64,000 nt of DNA from Bacteroidota bacterium (GTDB lineage Bacteria > Bacteroidota > Ignavibacteria > UBA10030). The translations under genes and the position numbers were made by a program. The notes under the pieces were generated by a model. The model did not search any database. It was given only the letters and a program-made list of their open reading frames with translations, and was not told the origin of the DNA. Positions 9,321-18,739 of this stretch are shown piece by piece. Within the stretch, counting starts at the first letter, position 1, and every line of letters starts with the position of its first letter. The stretch covers positions 1 through 64,000 of the forward strand of contig JALONQ010000010.1 in NCBI GenBank assembly GCA_025454835.1, given 5' to 3'.

Positions 9321-10487
9321 TTATGGGCGCTCAGTCGACGCGACCAACGGATCGTACAGTTCGCGGCTCAGCTTCACGATGAGATCCCCCTTCGACGCGA
9401 GAAATGCTGACACGTTCGTCAGCAGAACGATCCCGGTCTGCGTGTGACGTTCGAAGATCACACAGCACGAATAGCCGCCGGTCCCTCCCGTCGCATCGAC
9501 GAATCTCTTCTCTCCCGCGGCGTACCAGGCCCAGCCGAGACCGGCCGTGTTGTGCCCGGAGTACGTGAACGTCGGCTGTTGCGTCAGATAGAAATACGTC
9601 GTGTCGGTCAGATGTGCCCGGAGGTACGTCGCCATATCTTCAGCAGACGACTTGATCCCGCCTGCGCCGACCAGGACGTTCAATTCCCAGTTTGGAACAA
9701 CATTCCCCACGGCATCCCTCCCTGGAATGAGGCTTCGGATCCGCGTGGAGTCGATCGTCACGAATGTGTTTCGGAGTCCGAGCGGCCGGCACACCGACTC
9801 ATCCAGGAGCGTTTCATACGACTTCCCGGTGATTCGCGTCAGGAGGTGCCCCAGCACACCTCCACCGAGGTTGGAATACGAGCGCTGCTCACCAGGCGTG
9901 AACTGCAACATCATCCTTCTGGAAAGGTAGTCATAGAGCTTCGTCGTGTCATAGGACCGATATGGACTTCCGGGCATGGCCCAGTCGGTGCTCACGTTGT
10001 CGGGCTCCTTGGGAAGCCCCGAAGTGTGATTGGCGAGCTGAAGAAGCGTCACTTCCTTGCCGTTGAGCGAGCTCTGCCTGAGCTTGATCGGGAGGAAGTT
10101 CTTGATCGGCGCGTGCAGATCGACGGCGCCATCATAGGCCAGTTTGGCGAGTATCGCGGCCGTCACGGTCTTCGTCACTGAGCCGATCTCGAATACGCTG
10201 GTCCGGTTCTCGACACAGATCACCGAATCATTCTGCCTCTTGATGCCGGCGAACGTCGTGGAATCGCCCAGGAGGAGGGATATCGACACCTCAGACCCGT
10301 TGGGGAAGTGTTGCATGCAGCCGAAGACGGTCCGTATCTGGGCGGAATCAAGCCGGCATGTGCCGTTGTCGGCAAGCGCGTTCACCAGATCTTTTGGAAG
10401 GGGAGGTGCACACGAGACCACTGCCATGAGTAGTAGCAGTACTCCGGCACGGCCATGCGAGTCGATGGCTGTGACTGCCTCTCTCAT
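9321..10487 (-). CDS. Serine hydrolase of the beta-lactamase/class C family, lipoprotein
   Basis: 388 aa. N-terminal hydrophobic stretch ending in lipobox VVSC (Cys26), so probably lipid-anchored. Beta-lactamase-fold motifs: catalytic SVTK (Ser103, Lys106), LANHTSGLP after the SxxK helix, YSNLGGGVLG for the Tyr-x-Asn motif, and ATGGTGGY where class C relatives have HTGG-type glycine motifs. Such proteins act as D-alanyl-peptidases, esterases or amidases; no substrate can be read from sequence. It is the last gene of a four-gene run in which each ATG overlaps the preceding stop by 4 bases (ATGA at 10484-10487). Confidence 0.85.
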   Translation of the reverse strand: MREAVTAIDSHGRAGVLLLLMAVVSCAPPLPKDLVNALADNGTCRLDSAQIRTVFGCMQHFPNGSEVSISLLLGDSTTFAGIKRQNDSVICVENRTSVFEIGSVTKTVTAAILAKLAYDGAVDLHAPIKNFLPIKLRQSSLNGKEVTLLQLANHTSGLPKEPDNVSTDWAMPGSPYRSYDTTKLYDYLSRRMMLQFTPGEQRSYSNLGGGVLGHLLTRITGKSYETLLDESVCRPLGLRNTFVTIDSTRIRSLIPGRDAVGNVVPNWELNVLVGAGGIKSSAEDMATYLRAHLTDTTYFYLTQQPTFTYSGHNTAGLGWAWYAAGEKRFVDATGGTGGYSCCVIFERHTQTGIVLLTNVSAFLASKGDLIVKLSRELYDPLVASTERP

Positions 10488-10966
10488 TGTCTGGAGAACC
10501 CTTCAGGTCCGGTCTCGCGACCAGAACCTGCTTTCATCGAAAGCTCAATGGCGTGGACCAGCGCTTCCGGTTCATCCGTGCCGATGCGAAAGCGACTTCC
10601 ATCCTTCAAGGTGAGTTCCACTGCCTGAAAGCCGGAGACATTCCACACCCAGTATTGTCCCGGGATCCAGCGGATCCCCCAACCCACCCACCAGGGATTC
10701 AGCACTGCGCTGACATGGCTAACCTCCGACAGGGGAATGTCCTTCCGGATGAGGCCCACTCCAAAGCGACAGGTGAGCGCGTTCTTCTCGATCTCCACGG
10801 TGAGGGAAAAGAACATGGCTACCACCGCTCCCGTCATCGCCAGGATCGCAACCGCCACAAACGACAACGATTCAACTGCCGGGACGAGAATGATCAGCGC
10901 GATGAACGCCATGCCCACCACCGCGCCGATGATGACTGTCCCTACTTGCGTGTGTCGGTATGTCAT
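10484..10966 (-). CDS. Small membrane protein with two TM segments and a PH-like domain
   Basis: 160 aa. Two hydrophobic segments (about residues 9-30 and 35-55) form a membrane hairpin. The rest resembles the bacterial PH-like domains in which a beta-rich domain follows two TMs (ENALTCRFGVGLIRKDIPLSEV, then a Trp-rich stretch WWVGWGIRWIPGQYW and ELTLKDGSRFRIGTDEPEAL). Function unknown. It overlaps both neighbours by 4 bases, so it is made together with two exported serine hydrolases and may anchor or organise them. Confidence 0.75.
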   Translation of the reverse strand: MTYRHTQVGTVIIGAVVGMAFIALIILVPAVESLSFVAVAILAMTGAVVAMFFSLTVEIEKNALTCRFGVGLIRKDIPLSEVSHVSAVLNPWWVGWGIRWIPGQYWVWNVSGFQAVELTLKDGSRFRIGTDEPEALVHAIELSMKAGSGRETGPEGFSRQ

Positions 10967-13422
10967 GGTTCCTCCAGCCGTTCTACGATAGCTGCCAGCG
11001 CCTTCAGGCCTTCAACTTCCGCCTCTTTGGCTCCGCGCAGGTGCTGGATCGCGGCCTTCCGCCGATCAGGGTCGCTGAGATTGGCCTCCCGCTGCGAGGC
11101 AGAGACTGTGTGGGGAAATACCCGGGCCAGGCTCTCAGTCTCCGCCGCAACGCGCCGATAGCATGCGATCGCCTCGTCGAACAGCGAGACGAATTCTGGA
11201 CCGAGGCGGGTCTTCGCCTCCACGAGAAACTTCACAGCGAAGCTCCGACCTTCGGCCAGCTCTGCCGCGTTGTAGGAAGCCCCGTACGGATCCTCATTGC
11301 CAGACTCAAAGAGCGAAATCCATCGTTCATATCCCTCAGGCCCCGCTTTGCAGTCTGCCGGAACCCATTTCGGAGAGTTGGCTGAGAATTCAAGAACAAA
11401 CTGAAACGACTTCTTCACCATCTCCCGAAATGGGACCTTCGACGATACCGGCCGCACAAAGTGCATTCCCAGTAGTCCGATGTCCGTCTGTCCGAGCTCG
11501 TACCAGTACACCGGTCCCTTTCCCCGCTCCGCCTCCCACCCCTTGTAGTAGTAGCCGATCTCGTCATAGCCGATGATGGGATACCGGATCGGGCTGTCAA
11601 GATGGAATCCGTAGCAGGCATACCCGCTGTCGATCGCCCGTCGCACCCGATCCCAGACAAGCTTCTGTGTGGCGGAGAATTCCTTGTTCGACTTGTGCAT
11701 CCAGATGCTTTCGACCGAGAAGCCCAGGTTCGGGCAGAGGTCATGCGCGCCTCGCCAGTTCCACACGGCCATACTTTTCGCCTCCGCTCTCGTATCGACG
11801 TTGATCAAGAATCCTACGCCGGTCCCCCCGAAGATCTGAGCGTCGCTCATGGTGAGGCCGAGGCTCTTCGCACATGCCTTCATGCTTCCCACCTCGGTAT
11901 TCCAGCACATGTCCCATTCGAGGTCCTTCGTTCGCCGCAAGCCGCTGTATTCGACACCCGGATGGCTCGCGACATACTCCGGTGTTAGAATCGCAGGGAG
12001 GAGATAGTCCCTGATACACACGTCATAGTCAACCTGCCGGAGCTGGCTCCCGGCCGTCTGGACGATCACCGTATTCAGCGACGGGAAGATCGTAATGCTC
12101 TGCCCGCCCCAGCCGCCGGCCTGAAGGGCCTTGACCGGAATACCATCCACGAAGAACACGATGGGCGACCAGTGGTTGAAATACCTCGGACGTTCTCGCT
12201 CGAACCGCTGCATGGCGCTGTCGGTCCAGGCCGCGGGCAGTATCCTTGCTCCGTTGAATTCCCCTCTCTTGAGAAAGAGCCATCCGAGCTTTGCCATATC
12301 ACGCGGCGCCATGAACAGCCCATCCAAATAGTCCCACCTGATGTTGGAGATGCCGAGAGGGGTGAACAGCTCTCTCTGGGCGGCCACGAGGAAATGGTCT
12401 TTCGTGATCTTCTGAAGCAGGTTCTCGAGCGCGATGATGCACCCGGAGTTGTACACGAACCGCTCGCCAGGACGGTATTGGAGCGGAAGTTCAAAAAGGC
12501 CGCGAACCGGGTCGGAGCTTCGTTTCAACGTGCTCAGGTCGTTCGACGCGTCAAAATACGTGACAGCATGCTCGTTCCACCTCAACCCGGTGGTCATCGT
12601 CACGAGATGAGAGAGCGTGATGGCTGCCTTTTCTCCGGTCCCGAGCAGGTCACTGTATTCCGGAAACAGGCGCGCGAGCGGCGTGTGAAGACCGTCAATC
12701 AGGCCTCGGTCGATCGAGATTCCCACAAGCGCCACGGGGACGATCTTGGAGGTCGATGCCATGCGATGCGGCTTGTCGCGATGGAAACCATGGAAATATT
12801 CGTCCAGGAGGATCCTCCCGTCCTTCACCACCACCACACTGTGCAGGTTGGGAAAGCCCCCCGCAAGCACGCGTCGCATGAGGGTCTGGATCTTGCTTGT
12901 GTCTACGCCATCGGCGAAAGCATCTGCGACGGGCCACGCATCATCGCCCTCATCAGGTGTCGCATACCGATAGTCGAGGACTCTCTCGCCGTTCTTCCCC
13001 AGCCGCGGTACCATGTTGTCGAGCAGGAAACGTGGGTCCGGGCTCTTTCGTCTGAGCGTGAGCGGGATCCACATGCCCGAAGTCCCGTAGCGGCCTCGAA
13101 GGAGGTCCTTGTCGGCCGTCCCTTCGAACACCGCATCATACAGCCCGATCTTGATGACGACGCGAGAGCCTTCCAGGCTGGCGGATGCGACGGGAATGTC
13201 GTTCAGACCGTAGTCCGGGCTATGGTGGGAGACGGAGAGCGTTCCGTCCTGGTTCGCCGCGATGACGTAAACGAGACGGCTGTCTTGTCCGAAGTAGCGG
13301 GCTGTCCCCTCCCAGACGCCGGCAACGTCGGAGGGTTTGAGAGGCGATTGTGCGACCGCTAGCTGCGCTGCCAGGGTTGCGAGGGCAGACAACAGCATCA
13401 TTCTCTGCATGTCCGTATTCAC
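10963..13422 (-). CDS. Large secreted serine hydrolase: N-terminal domain, beta-lactamase domain and unrecognised C-terminal domain
   Basis: 819 aa, signal peptide ending near AVAQ (25). Residues about 28-125 are a beta-rich domain (GVWEGTARYFGQ...). Residues about 165-500 are a beta-lactamase/class C fold: STSK at 223-226, VTMTTGLRW, YNSG, and GWGGQS for the glycine motif. Residues about 510-819 form an additional domain I do not recognise with confidence, containing CWNTEVGSMKACAKSLGL, IFGGTGVGFLINV and YWYELGQTDIGLLG. The Cys and GGT motifs faintly recall BtrH-type papain-fold proteins, but this is a guess. Coupled by 4-base overlaps to the genes on both sides. Confidence 0.8.
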   Translation of the reverse strand: MNTDMQRMMLLSALATLAAQLAVAQSPLKPSDVAGVWEGTARYFGQDSRLVYVIAANQDGTLSVSHHSPDYGLNDIPVASASLEGSRVVIKIGLYDAVFEGTADKDLLRGRYGTSGMWIPLTLRRKSPDPRFLLDNMVPRLGKNGERVLDYRYATPDEGDDAWPVADAFADGVDTSKIQTLMRRVLAGGFPNLHSVVVVKDGRILLDEYFHGFHRDKPHRMASTSKIVPVALVGISIDRGLIDGLHTPLARLFPEYSDLLGTGEKAAITLSHLVTMTTGLRWNEHAVTYFDASNDLSTLKRSSDPVRGLFELPLQYRPGERFVYNSGCIIALENLLQKITKDHFLVAAQRELFTPLGISNIRWDYLDGLFMAPRDMAKLGWLFLKRGEFNGARILPAAWTDSAMQRFERERPRYFNHWSPIVFFVDGIPVKALQAGGWGGQSITIFPSLNTVIVQTAGSQLRQVDYDVCIRDYLLPAILTPEYVASHPGVEYSGLRRTKDLEWDMCWNTEVGSMKACAKSLGLTMSDAQIFGGTGVGFLINVDTRAEAKSMAVWNWRGAHDLCPNLGFSVESIWMHKSNKEFSATQKLVWDRVRRAIDSGYACYGFHLDSPIRYPIIGYDEIGYYYKGWEAERGKGPVYWYELGQTDIGLLGMHFVRPVSSKVPFREMVKKSFQFVLEFSANSPKWVPADCKAGPEGYERWISLFESGNEDPYGASYNAAELAEGRSFAVKFLVEAKTRLGPEFVSLFDEAIACYRRVAAETESLARVFPHTVSASQREANLSDPDRRKAAIQHLRGAKEAEVEGLKALAAIVERLEEP

Positions 13423-14915
13423 TCCTTCCCGAACAGTCGTTTAGCCTCGTCCTGCAGCGTCTCAGCGGGTGTGAAGTCTATCGTATGCGCCCGGTACCAC
13501 GAAGTGTCTGCAACCCCATCCACGTAGAACCGCTCCACAAGGTGATCGATGGCCCCCCGTTGAAGTTTGAACACATCCATGTGTCCCATGGCAGGCAGAA
13601 CGACAACATGCCCGTTGGTGAAATATGGTTTGACTTCCATCATGTTGTCGGGCGGACTGGAAAAGTCCAATTGGCCATTCAGGATGAGCGTCCGCACGTT
13701 GATGGTATCGAGCCTCTGATACTCTCGAGGGATTTGTGCGACCGGCCATCCGCCGTGCGACGCGGCTGTCCACCACAGCTTGGCAGAGGGAGAACCGAGA
13801 ACCGAACCGGGCGGATCCATTTCGTTCTCATAGTCTCGCGTGCTGTCCATGCCGCCACTCACGAGCTTCGTGATGAAGTCCCCCCAGTACTGCCGTGAGG
13901 TGTCCTGGACGGCCTCGTCGTACCCGAGGACGAGGAGCGCCAGACCGCCCGGATCCCCTTTCTCGGCGGCGACGAAGGCGTCAAATACCGCAGCGGCAGA
14001 TTCGGTTTCATACAGACTGACGAATGTCGCAAGCCGCACTTTGTCCCGATCTATCGGGATGTCGTTCCATGTCATCGGCAGGCGGTCCAGAACCGACTTG
14101 ACGGTCTTGAGGATGTCGGGGCTGTTCGCGGACGCCTCCGGGTCTCTCTTCCACAGCGAGTTGTATTCCCGGAGCATCTTCTCGATGACAGCGGGTTCCC
14201 ATAGTGAATCGAAGCGATGCCCACGGCTGCTTGCTCCTACCATCAGGTTCCTGTTGACGACGCTCGGGTAGCGCAGGCAGTAAAGATATGCGACCTGAGT
14301 GCCATAGCTGGTGGAGAAGAGATTGATCTTCTCATATCCGAGCGCGCGGCGAACCGCTTCCATGTCCTCGACCACTTCAAGCATCGTGTACTCGTCGAGA
14401 TCAATGCCCACCTTCACGAGCGAGTCGTACGAACCGCGCAGTGTCTTCCGGAATTCCATGAGGGCGTCGTGAGAAAGGGGGTTGTCTCTTGACATCGCTC
14501 TCCCGATCTCAGGACACTTGAGTTTCACCTCTCCGTCGACGCCACGGTATCCTACGTTGATCACATCGCTGTGCGCATAGAACACCTCCGGCATTTCTCT
14601 CCAGAGATTGCTCTTGCCCGGACCGCCACCCAGAATGAAAATCGGTTCGGAGCTGGTATCCTTGCGAGCATGATGCCGGATGAACGGCAACTGCAGGAGG
14701 CGAGTGTGCTGCGTGCTCCTGTTCTCCGGCACCTGCACCAATCCGAAATCGGCGCTGTTCTTGTACAGTCGCCCTCCCTTGATAACGATAGTGCCCGGAC
14801 TCTTTCCTGCCAAGAGCGATGGTTCCGGGAATGGTGAATCCTGCGCCTGCAGGTTGACAACCAGCAGGAGGACCACAACCCACGTCCGCAATGCGAGGCG
14901 ACACCACTGTTTCAT
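13419..14915 (-). CDS. Secreted alpha/beta hydrolase, S33/TAP-like
   Basis: 498 aa from ATG 14915, chosen because it begins a clean signal peptide (MKQWCRLALRTWVVVLLLVV...QAQ); an upstream TTG frame to 14990 adds a poor N-terminus. Alpha/beta-hydrolase features: FILGGGPGKSN oxyanion region, DVINVGYRGVDG (the family's DxRG-like turn), nucleophile elbow STSYGTQ with central Ser, and late GQLDFSSPP (Asp) and MGHMDV (His), completing the triad. Fits the S33 proline-iminopeptidase/tripeptidyl-aminopeptidase-like group. First of the four overlapping genes; the XRE regulator lies 110 bases upstream. Confidence 0.85.
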   Translation of the reverse strand: MKQWCRLALRTWVVVLLLVVNLQAQDSPFPEPSLLAGKSPGTIVIKGGRLYKNSADFGLVQVPENRSTQHTRLLQLPFIRHHARKDTSSEPIFILGGGPGKSNLWREMPEVFYAHSDVINVGYRGVDGEVKLKCPEIGRAMSRDNPLSHDALMEFRKTLRGSYDSLVKVGIDLDEYTMLEVVEDMEAVRRALGYEKINLFSTSYGTQVAYLYCLRYPSVVNRNLMVGASSRGHRFDSLWEPAVIEKMLREYNSLWKRDPEASANSPDILKTVKSVLDRLPMTWNDIPIDRDKVRLATFVSLYETESAAAVFDAFVAAEKGDPGGLALLVLGYDEAVQDTSRQYWGDFITKLVSGGMDSTRDYENEMDPPGSVLGSPSAKLWWTAASHGGWPVAQIPREYQRLDTINVRTLILNGQLDFSSPPDNMMEVKPYFTNGHVVVLPAMGHMDVFKLQRGAIDHLVERFYVDGVADTSWYRAHTIDFTPAETLQDEAKRLFGKE

Positions 14916-15024
14916 GAAGCCGATCTCCCGGGCGACTGCACTTGCCACGTCATGACCTACCGAGCAGATAGTTGAACCAGAGAAATCCAATAACGTCGTA
15001 CACCCGTTGATAAGGTCTGAGATG

Positions 15025-15891
15025 TCACACCACCGCCTGTGTGGCGCCCCCGCTGCTGTCTGTCACACGCGTCACCTTGGCAATATCGACGCTCTTGTAG
15101 AGGATGATAATCTGCAGGAGCTCCGCCGGCATCAGCACGAAGAACCCGATGAACGAAAATACCACCGTCAGAAACAGACAGCCGGCAATGATCTCGAACA
15201 GACCGGCGTATCCGGCGATGCCGCCGACGATCGGGCGAAGTCGCCGAAGTGCCACTCCATACACGATCATGATGCCACCGTAGGTGAACGCCTCAGCCCC
15301 CAGGATGAATGCGTCTGGTCCCGGACCGTAGAGCGCCGACGCGATGTCGTATCCGGTAACCACGACATCGCCGATGATCAGCACAAAGGAAGTGATCCTC
15401 AGCAGATAGTTCGCAGAAAGTCCCCCCAGTGCCACAAATCCTCGCTGGAAGAGCACAAATGTGACCAGCACCGCGACCTTCAACACGACATAGTACGCCT
15501 CGGCGACGGTCAATCTGTCTGCCTGGAGCGAGGCGATCTCGGCCGCTCCCTCATACAAGCTCAGCATAAAATAGAGAACCCCTGAGATCCAGGCAACGGT
15601 GAGCTGGCTGGTGAGGAAGGCCGTACTGTCCGATTCGAGGAGGAGGTATTCTCGCAGTGTGTTCACCGGCGTACCGGTGCCCGTGTCTTCGTTCTCTGCG
15701 ATCGTACTGAGATCGTAGTCGAGGGCAGCGAGGATTGTTCTGATGGTGAATATCCTGGGGGTCACCTCTCCCGTCTCGATCCTCTGGAGCGTCCTGACGC
15801 TGATGTTGCACTTCTCGACAAGCTCCTCCTGCGTCAGCCCCTTCTCTTTCCGCAGCTCGAGGATCTTCCTTCCCAATTCCGGCTGTCTCAT
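15025..15891 (-). CDS. Membrane-anchored XRE-type transcriptional regulator
   Basis: 288 aa from ATG 15891, chosen because AGGAGG sits nine bases upstream. Residues about 1-60 are a helix-turn-helix of the XRE/Cro family (KEKGLTQEELVEKCNISVRTLQRIETGEVTPR). The rest contains about six hydrophobic segments, so the DNA-binding domain is tethered to the membrane. Similar Bacteroidota regulators pair an HTH with a DUF4386-like or other integral membrane domain. It is directly upstream of the hydrolase operon and downstream of leader copy A, which suggests that it controls this region. Ligand unknown. Confidence 0.82.
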   Translation of the reverse strand: MRQPELGRKILELRKEKGLTQEELVEKCNISVRTLQRIETGEVTPRIFTIRTILAALDYDLSTIAENEDTGTGTPVNTLREYLLLESDSTAFLTSQLTVAWISGVLYFMLSLYEGAAEIASLQADRLTVAEAYYVVLKVAVLVTFVLFQRGFVALGGLSANYLLRITSFVLIIGDVVVTGYDIASALYGPGPDAFILGAEAFTYGGIMIVYGVALRRLRPIVGGIAGYAGLFEIIAGCLFLTVVFSFIGFFVLMPAELLQIIILYKSVDIAKVTRVTDSSGGATQAVV

Positions 15892-16003
15892 GAATGGTCG
15901 CCTCCTGGAGTTGCCGGCAATGTAACTTCGTGGAAGGTCGCTGTCCATCACTTTCTCCCGACTTTTGCCTGTCATTCACACGTCATTTCGCACAATAACA
16001 GAC

Positions 16004-16106
16004 AAGCCTCTGCCGGCATTCGCCAACAGAGGCTTCAGGTCTCATCACAGACTATCACCCACACCCAGGAGTCCCTGCTGCGAGAGCGAGGGCCTATGAT
16101 CTCGTG
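16004..16106 (-). ncRNA. Repeated structured leader RNA, copy A
   Basis: Minus-strand leader starting just after a conserved promoter. It begins with a 34-base block (16067-16100) identical in copies B and C, then a variable middle, and ends in a 14-bp hairpin closed by a GAAT loop (16004-16035, arms starting AAGCCTCTG). It lies 113 bases before the XRE regulator start. There is no U-tract after the hairpin. I do not recognise a known riboswitch class. Confidence 0.6.
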
Positions 16107-16112
16107 ACATCT

Positions 16113-16141
16113 GAATTGTCATTGTCGCGCGCCATTGTCAA
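16113..16141 (-). promoter_or_regulatory. Sigma70-like promoter of leader A
   Basis: TTGACA (16141-16136), 17-base spacer, CAATTC (16118-16113). The same arrangement and spacing precede copies B and C, which supports it being a real promoter even though the -10 is poor. Confidence 0.5.
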
Positions 16142-16235
16142 GGAGACTTAGCTCGCGGCGCACAGCACAGGGTTTTGTGCTCAGACCGCGTTGTTGCGTT
16201 CGATTTGAGAACATGGTCCCATGCAATCTATGCCG

Positions 16236-16805
16236 TCACCAAAACACCCCCACCTGCACGAAGCAGGTCGCACCCTTGACCTTCAAGATGCTGTTCGGGA
16301 TACCGAAGTAGCGCGCACCCACACCCAGGAAACGGAACGGCCTCAGCACAAGCGCCACCTCCAGAGGGAATCCGACCCACGTGCCATTCCTGCGCCGGGC
16401 TTCTTCGATGAGCTGAGGGCCAGCACCTTCGCCTGCATCGGTGGTCAACTGAAAGGAACTGATCCCAGCCGAGAAGCTGAGCGTCAGGTACCGTCCCGGC
16501 GTACGAATACCGAAGAGCGCTTCCAACGACCCAAACTGACTACCCAACGCTCGATCACCAGGCCCAGAGTTCCCGCCCTGCTTACGGAGGGTGACGAACC
16601 CCCATCGCGTCAGATGAACCCCTGCTGAAATTTCGCCGGTGAGTCCGACATCACTCGGCTTGGCAACCCCGATGCCACCCTGGATCCACCAGGATACAGG
16701 CATGGCGGAAGAATCGGACTGGGCCGCGGCTTGATTCAGAGGAACGAGTGACAATGAGGCGAACAGGACAGCAAGCGCCGTGCGAGCAAATGCGGATGCA
16801 GTCAT
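16236..16805 (-). CDS. Putative outer-membrane beta-barrel protein
   Basis: 189 aa with signal peptide (ALAVLFASLSLVPLNQAAAQ). The mature part alternates small and aromatic residues in strand-like segments (WWIQGGIGVAK, ISAGVHLTRWGFVTLRK, YLTLSFSAGISSF, VGFPLEVALVLRPFRFLGVGARYF) and ends in an aromatic (VGVFW), as outer-membrane barrels do. No specific family recognised. It stands alone between leader A and the WD40-like gene. Confidence 0.7.
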   Translation of the reverse strand: MTASAFARTALAVLFASLSLVPLNQAAAQSDSSAMPVSWWIQGGIGVAKPSDVGLTGEISAGVHLTRWGFVTLRKQGGNSGPGDRALGSQFGSLEALFGIRTPGRYLTLSFSAGISSFQLTTDAGEGAGPQLIEEARRRNGTWVGFPLEVALVLRPFRFLGVGARYFGIPNSILKVKGATCFVQVGVFW

Positions 16806-16903
16806 GGCTGCACTGTGGCTTTGTTGTACTCTGATACAAAGCTGCGCTTAGCAAGAGCGCCGGCCAAGGATCCCCAGAGAGGAGGCATCACACTGCCGCG
16901 GAT

Positions 16904-18202
16904 CTATCGAATGATCGTCCACCCGTACTCCATTTCGTCCGACCAGATCTTCACGGCATTTCCTTCATCCAGCGACATGACACTGCCGTCGGAGAGATAC
17001 CCAAGGAACACAACACTCCGCTCATGCTCGCTCAGCGTTCGTTCGATCCTTCCGTCAGGGAGATGAACGACATGTATGAAGTTCGATTCCGCAACAAGCT
17101 GGGAAGTGCCGTCGGGGCCGAACGCGGTCATGCCGGATTCCCATCCCGCCGGGAATTCATTGATCGTGGTCCACGTCGTGGTCGACAGATTGAGTCTCTT
17201 CGGAGGGAGGCCAACCGAGAGGATTGACCCATCGCGGCTGAAGAGGGGGCTGGCCATGGCTCCATAGCTCATGAATACGACATTTCCTGCGGCCAGGTCC
17301 CACACGATGATCCCGTACCCCCAACAAGAGGCAAGAAGCCGCCCGTTTGGGCTCACAGCAGTCGACCGTGGAATGGTTGGCTGCAGAGTGTCGATATTCG
17401 CAACCAGCGATCCGTTGGCAATGTTCCACACTTGAAGCCGGCCTTTGACGGACAGAATCGCCGCCTGATCACCTCCCGGGATAGGGACGATCTCTCTGAC
17501 CGAGGCGGAATCCATCCGAATGGTGCGCAGAAGTGATCCATCTGAAAGCCGGACGACGGCCACTCCGTGGCGTCCCCCCAGGAGCATTGTCGTGGCATCT
17601 GGAGAGAATGCGAAACACCGAAGTGTCCCGACTGTTTCTGTCGTCACGACGCTGTGGAGCGACCAGTCTGAGGTCCGCAGGATACGGATCTCCGCGGCAT
17701 TGTTGTCCCTTGTGGCAAACAGGACCCCGCTTGCGTCGAGCGCCATGTGCATCGACCCGGCGTTGCCGGAAACCAAGCTCAAGGTTCGGATTACCGGGTT
17801 GCTCAATTGGTACACCACCGTAAACACCGGCGAGTCAGAGTTGACATCATAACTGCCGCGGAGGGAGTTGATCCTGTACGAATAGCGACTGACCTCGCTC
17901 AGGGTGCCGTCGGTCCAAGGGGACGCCTGCACCGTGACGACGGGGGCCAATTTGCCACCGTCAACGGAGCGATCAATGCGATATCCGGTGGCTTCCGAAT
18001 AGCCCTGCCAGTGAATTCGTATCGTGGACGGGGACACCGACGTGATGCCGACGTAGGACGGGGCCGAAAGTGGTGGGGGTTCTACCTCGGTGAATCCACA
18101 GCCGCCCCCGTTACCTGGAAAGAGGGTGAAGAACACCATTGCCAGAAGAATTCGAGCGTCGCACAACACGACCTTCCCGAAGGTCTCATGCACGGTTTCC
18201 AT
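16904..18202 (-). CDS. Secreted protein with fibronectin-type and WD40-like repeats
   Basis: 432 aa from ATG 18202, which has GGGAG seven bases upstream; in-frame ATGs at 18208 and 18286 fit less well. A hydrophobic N-terminal segment is followed by Gly-rich GGGC, possibly a lipidation or signal cleavage site. Residues about 45-130 are a fibronectin type III-like domain (SAPSYVGITSVSPSTIRIHW...SVDGGKLAPV). From about 150 on are beta-propeller repeats (LRCFAFSPDATTMLLGGRHGVAVVRLSDGSLL, AVSPNGRLLASCWGYGIIVWDLAAGNVV and others). Likely an extracellular binding protein. Leader copy B lies 68 bases upstream. Confidence 0.78.
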   Translation of the reverse strand: METVHETFGKVVLCDARILLAMVFFTLFPGNGGGCGFTEVEPPPLSAPSYVGITSVSPSTIRIHWQGYSEATGYRIDRSVDGGKLAPVVTVQASPWTDGTLSEVSRYSYRINSLRGSYDVNSDSPVFTVVYQLSNPVIRTLSLVSGNAGSMHMALDASGVLFATRDNNAAEIRILRTSDWSLHSVVTTETVGTLRCFAFSPDATTMLLGGRHGVAVVRLSDGSLLRTIRMDSASVREIVPIPGGDQAAILSVKGRLQVWNIANGSLVANIDTLQPTIPRSTAVSPNGRLLASCWGYGIIVWDLAAGNVVFMSYGAMASPLFSRDGSILSVGLPPKRLNLSTTTWTTINEFPAGWESGMTAFGPDGTSQLVAESNFIHVVHLPDGRIERTLSEHERSVVFLGYLSDGSVMSLDEGNAVKIWSDEMEYGWTIIR

Positions 18203-18270
18203 GTTCATTCTCCCTGTGTCTCGCTTCGTCGATACCCCAGCACTCGTCTGGTAGTCTGACCAAAACAAGA

Positions 18271-18480
18271 AAGCCTCTGCCGGCATTCGCCAACAGAAGC
18301 TTCCAGGGTCTCTTCACAATGTCTTACCCGCACATAGTGCCGTTTGCCCCTAACTGCGTAGGATGGATCGAAAACATTCATCCGCAAACGTGCACTGTCG
18401 CCTGCTTCCCGGCATGAGAGTTCATCTGGGAAGCGGCTCCAGGAGTCCCTGCTGCGAGAGCGAGGGCCTATGATTTCGTG
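18271..18480 (-). ncRNA. Repeated structured leader RNA, copy B with inserted stem-loops
   Basis: Same architecture as copies A and C: identical 34-base block at 18441-18474 and terminal GAAT-loop hairpin at 18271-18302. In the hairpin one C-G pair has become U-G, so pairing is kept. About 103 bases are added between block and middle (18338-18440); the addition itself contains stems (GCTTCCC/GGGAAGC, GGATG/CATCC), like an expanded peripheral helix. Confidence 0.6.
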
Positions 18481-18486
18481 GATTGC

Positions 18487-18515
18487 AATTTGGGATTGTC
18501 GGGAGGGAGAGTCAA
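18487..18515 (-). promoter_or_regulatory. Promoter of leader B
   Basis: TTGACT (18515-18510), 17-base spacer, CAAATT (18492-18487). Sequence around both hexamers is shared with copy C. Confidence 0.5.
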
Positions 18516-18739
18516 GTCAGCGGCCCAATTGGCTTTCTCATCCGTGCGACATTGTAATCCTCCCCAAAGAATACCCGCAACATAGATAGACATGTGCTCC
18601 GCTGATAACAGAAGCGTTTGCACGCACTGAGTCTAAGCCCGTTTTCACCCATTGGACCATTGAGCCTTGTGCAAGAAAAGAACTGCCCCCTATGAGAAAT
18701 CACATGATCGTTTTCAGACACCAAACTATTTTCGGGAGA

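Noticed and set aside
9321-10487. Antibiotic-resistance beta-lactamase
   Set aside because: The SxxK and YxN motifs also fit D-alanyl-peptidases and esterases; nothing points to beta-lactam hydrolysis.
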